Source: an uncultured bacterium (GTDB taxonomy: Bacteria > Bacillota > Clostridia > Oscillospirales > Ruminococcaceae). From it: a stretch of 5,740 nt of DNA. The notes beneath the pieces were generated by a model, which was not told the DNA's origin, made no database searches, and was given only the letters and a program-made list of their open reading frames with translations. A program made the translations under genes and the position numbers. Numbering within the stretch: position 1 is the stretch's first letter; each line of letters opens with the position of its first letter. Location of the stretch: assembly GCA_905214345.1 (NCBI GenBank), contig CAJMLV010000072.1, forward strand, positions 1 through 5,740. The letters are read 5' to 3'. Of the stretch, positions 5,412-5,740 are shown piece after piece.

Positions 5412-5740
5412 TCATACCAGGGTGCCCAGCAGCAGGGTGGCGGCCACCCACAGCAGGGACAAAGCGGCGAAGATGCCGTCGTCCCAGGTCAGGCGCAGCC
5501 CCGCCAGCTTGATGCGCCGCACCTCCTTGTTGGTGGCGGCGTATCGGTAGCCCCGGATCTCCAGCGCCTCCACCGTGGTGCGGCTGCGCTTGGCGGTGTT
5601 GAGCATCAGGGGATAGAAGGCGTACATGATGATCTTGACCTGATAGGCCAGATAACGTACCTTGCCCGCAAAGGTATCGTGGGCGGGCGGGTTGCCCCGC
5701 AGGCGGTAGCTGAGCAGCACGTTCTGGAATTCCTCCATCA
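5412..5740 (-). CDS. ecfT: Energy-coupling factor transporter transmembrane subunit EcfT, C-terminal fragment
   Basis: The frame is open at the right edge of the window, so only the last ~109 codons are seen; complete family members are roughly 230-270 aa. EcfT/CbiQ proteins form the membrane scaffold that couples two cytoplasmic ATPases to a substrate-binding S subunit. Their coupling helices end in two conserved x-Arg-Gly motifs. Counting from the methionine at 5738, these are YRLRGNP (11-17) and ALEIRGYRY (58-66). Between them is a hydrophobic/amphipathic stretch, YQVKIIMYAFYPLML (32-46), and the protein ends in one predicted membrane helix (about 88-107). The ATPase and S-component genes are not in the window and would be expected upstream, beyond 5740. 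The stop codon TGA is 14-17 nt before the PHP start, so the genes are almost surely co-transcribed. The substrate cannot be told from the T subunit. Confidence 0.82.
   Translation of the reverse strand, partial: MEEFQNVLLSYRLRGNPPAHDTFAGKVRYLAYQVKIIMYAFYPLMLNTAKRSRTTVEALEIRGYRYAATNKEVRRIKLAGLRLTWDDGIFAALSLLWVAATLLLGTLV

Noticed and set aside
5395..5451. Longer PHP protein starting at 5451
   Set aside because: It would overlap ecfT by 40 nt, add residues not typical of the family, and ignore the excellent ribosome site at 5402-5410.
4561..5550. A 329-codon plus-strand open frame opposite the PHP gene
   Set aside because: Gly/Gln/Val/His-rich antisense translation typical of GC-rich DNA. The PHP protein on the other strand has ordered metal ligands and a strong ribosome site.

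Overview
The window looks like a chromosomal segment of a GC-rich, low-copy-repeat Firmicute, most likely a gut clostridium of the Oscillospiraceae/Ruminococcaceae type (Faecalibacterium, Gemmiger or Subdoligranulum-like). The reasons are strong AGGAGG-type ribosome sites, roughly 60% GC judged by eye, a pentose gene set of clostridial type, and a group I/II-style ECF transporter T subunit. The genus is an inference; nothing in the window fixes it.

Left part (1-3710, plus strand): an L-arabinose catabolic cluster. It starts with the C-terminal end of an L-fucose/L-arabinose isomerase-family protein, followed 24 nt later by a short transaldolase of the FSA/TalC family. A rho-independent terminator (1120-1161) closes this first unit. 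A 238-nt gap then holds a good extended -10 promoter framed by two sequences that resemble AraR operator boxes. This promoter would drive a second unit: an FGGY-family kinase (probable ribulokinase of the clostridial AraK type) and a very clear L-ribulose-5-phosphate 4-epimerase (AraD), ending in a long hairpin terminator (3664-3706). Together the enzymes would turn L-arabinose into L-ribulose, L-ribulose-5-phosphate and D-xylulose-5-phosphate, with transaldolase feeding the product through the non-oxidative pentose phosphate pathway into glycolysis.

Right part (3713-5740, minus strand): a convergent operon read from the right edge inwards. It contains the C-terminal part of an ECF transporter transmembrane subunit (EcfT), a PHP-domain metallohydrolase and a MurR/RpiR-family regulator with an atypical SIS domain. 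The three are tightly spaced and probably co-transcribed. The transported substrate is unknown. The set reads as an uptake module with its own hydrolase and its own ligand-sensing regulator, and it is the least explained part of the window.

The two operons converge on one hairpin at about 3664-3702 that can serve as a terminator for both. No RNA genes, insertion sequences, CRISPR arrays or attachment sites were seen, and no stretch longer than 300 nt is without a gene.
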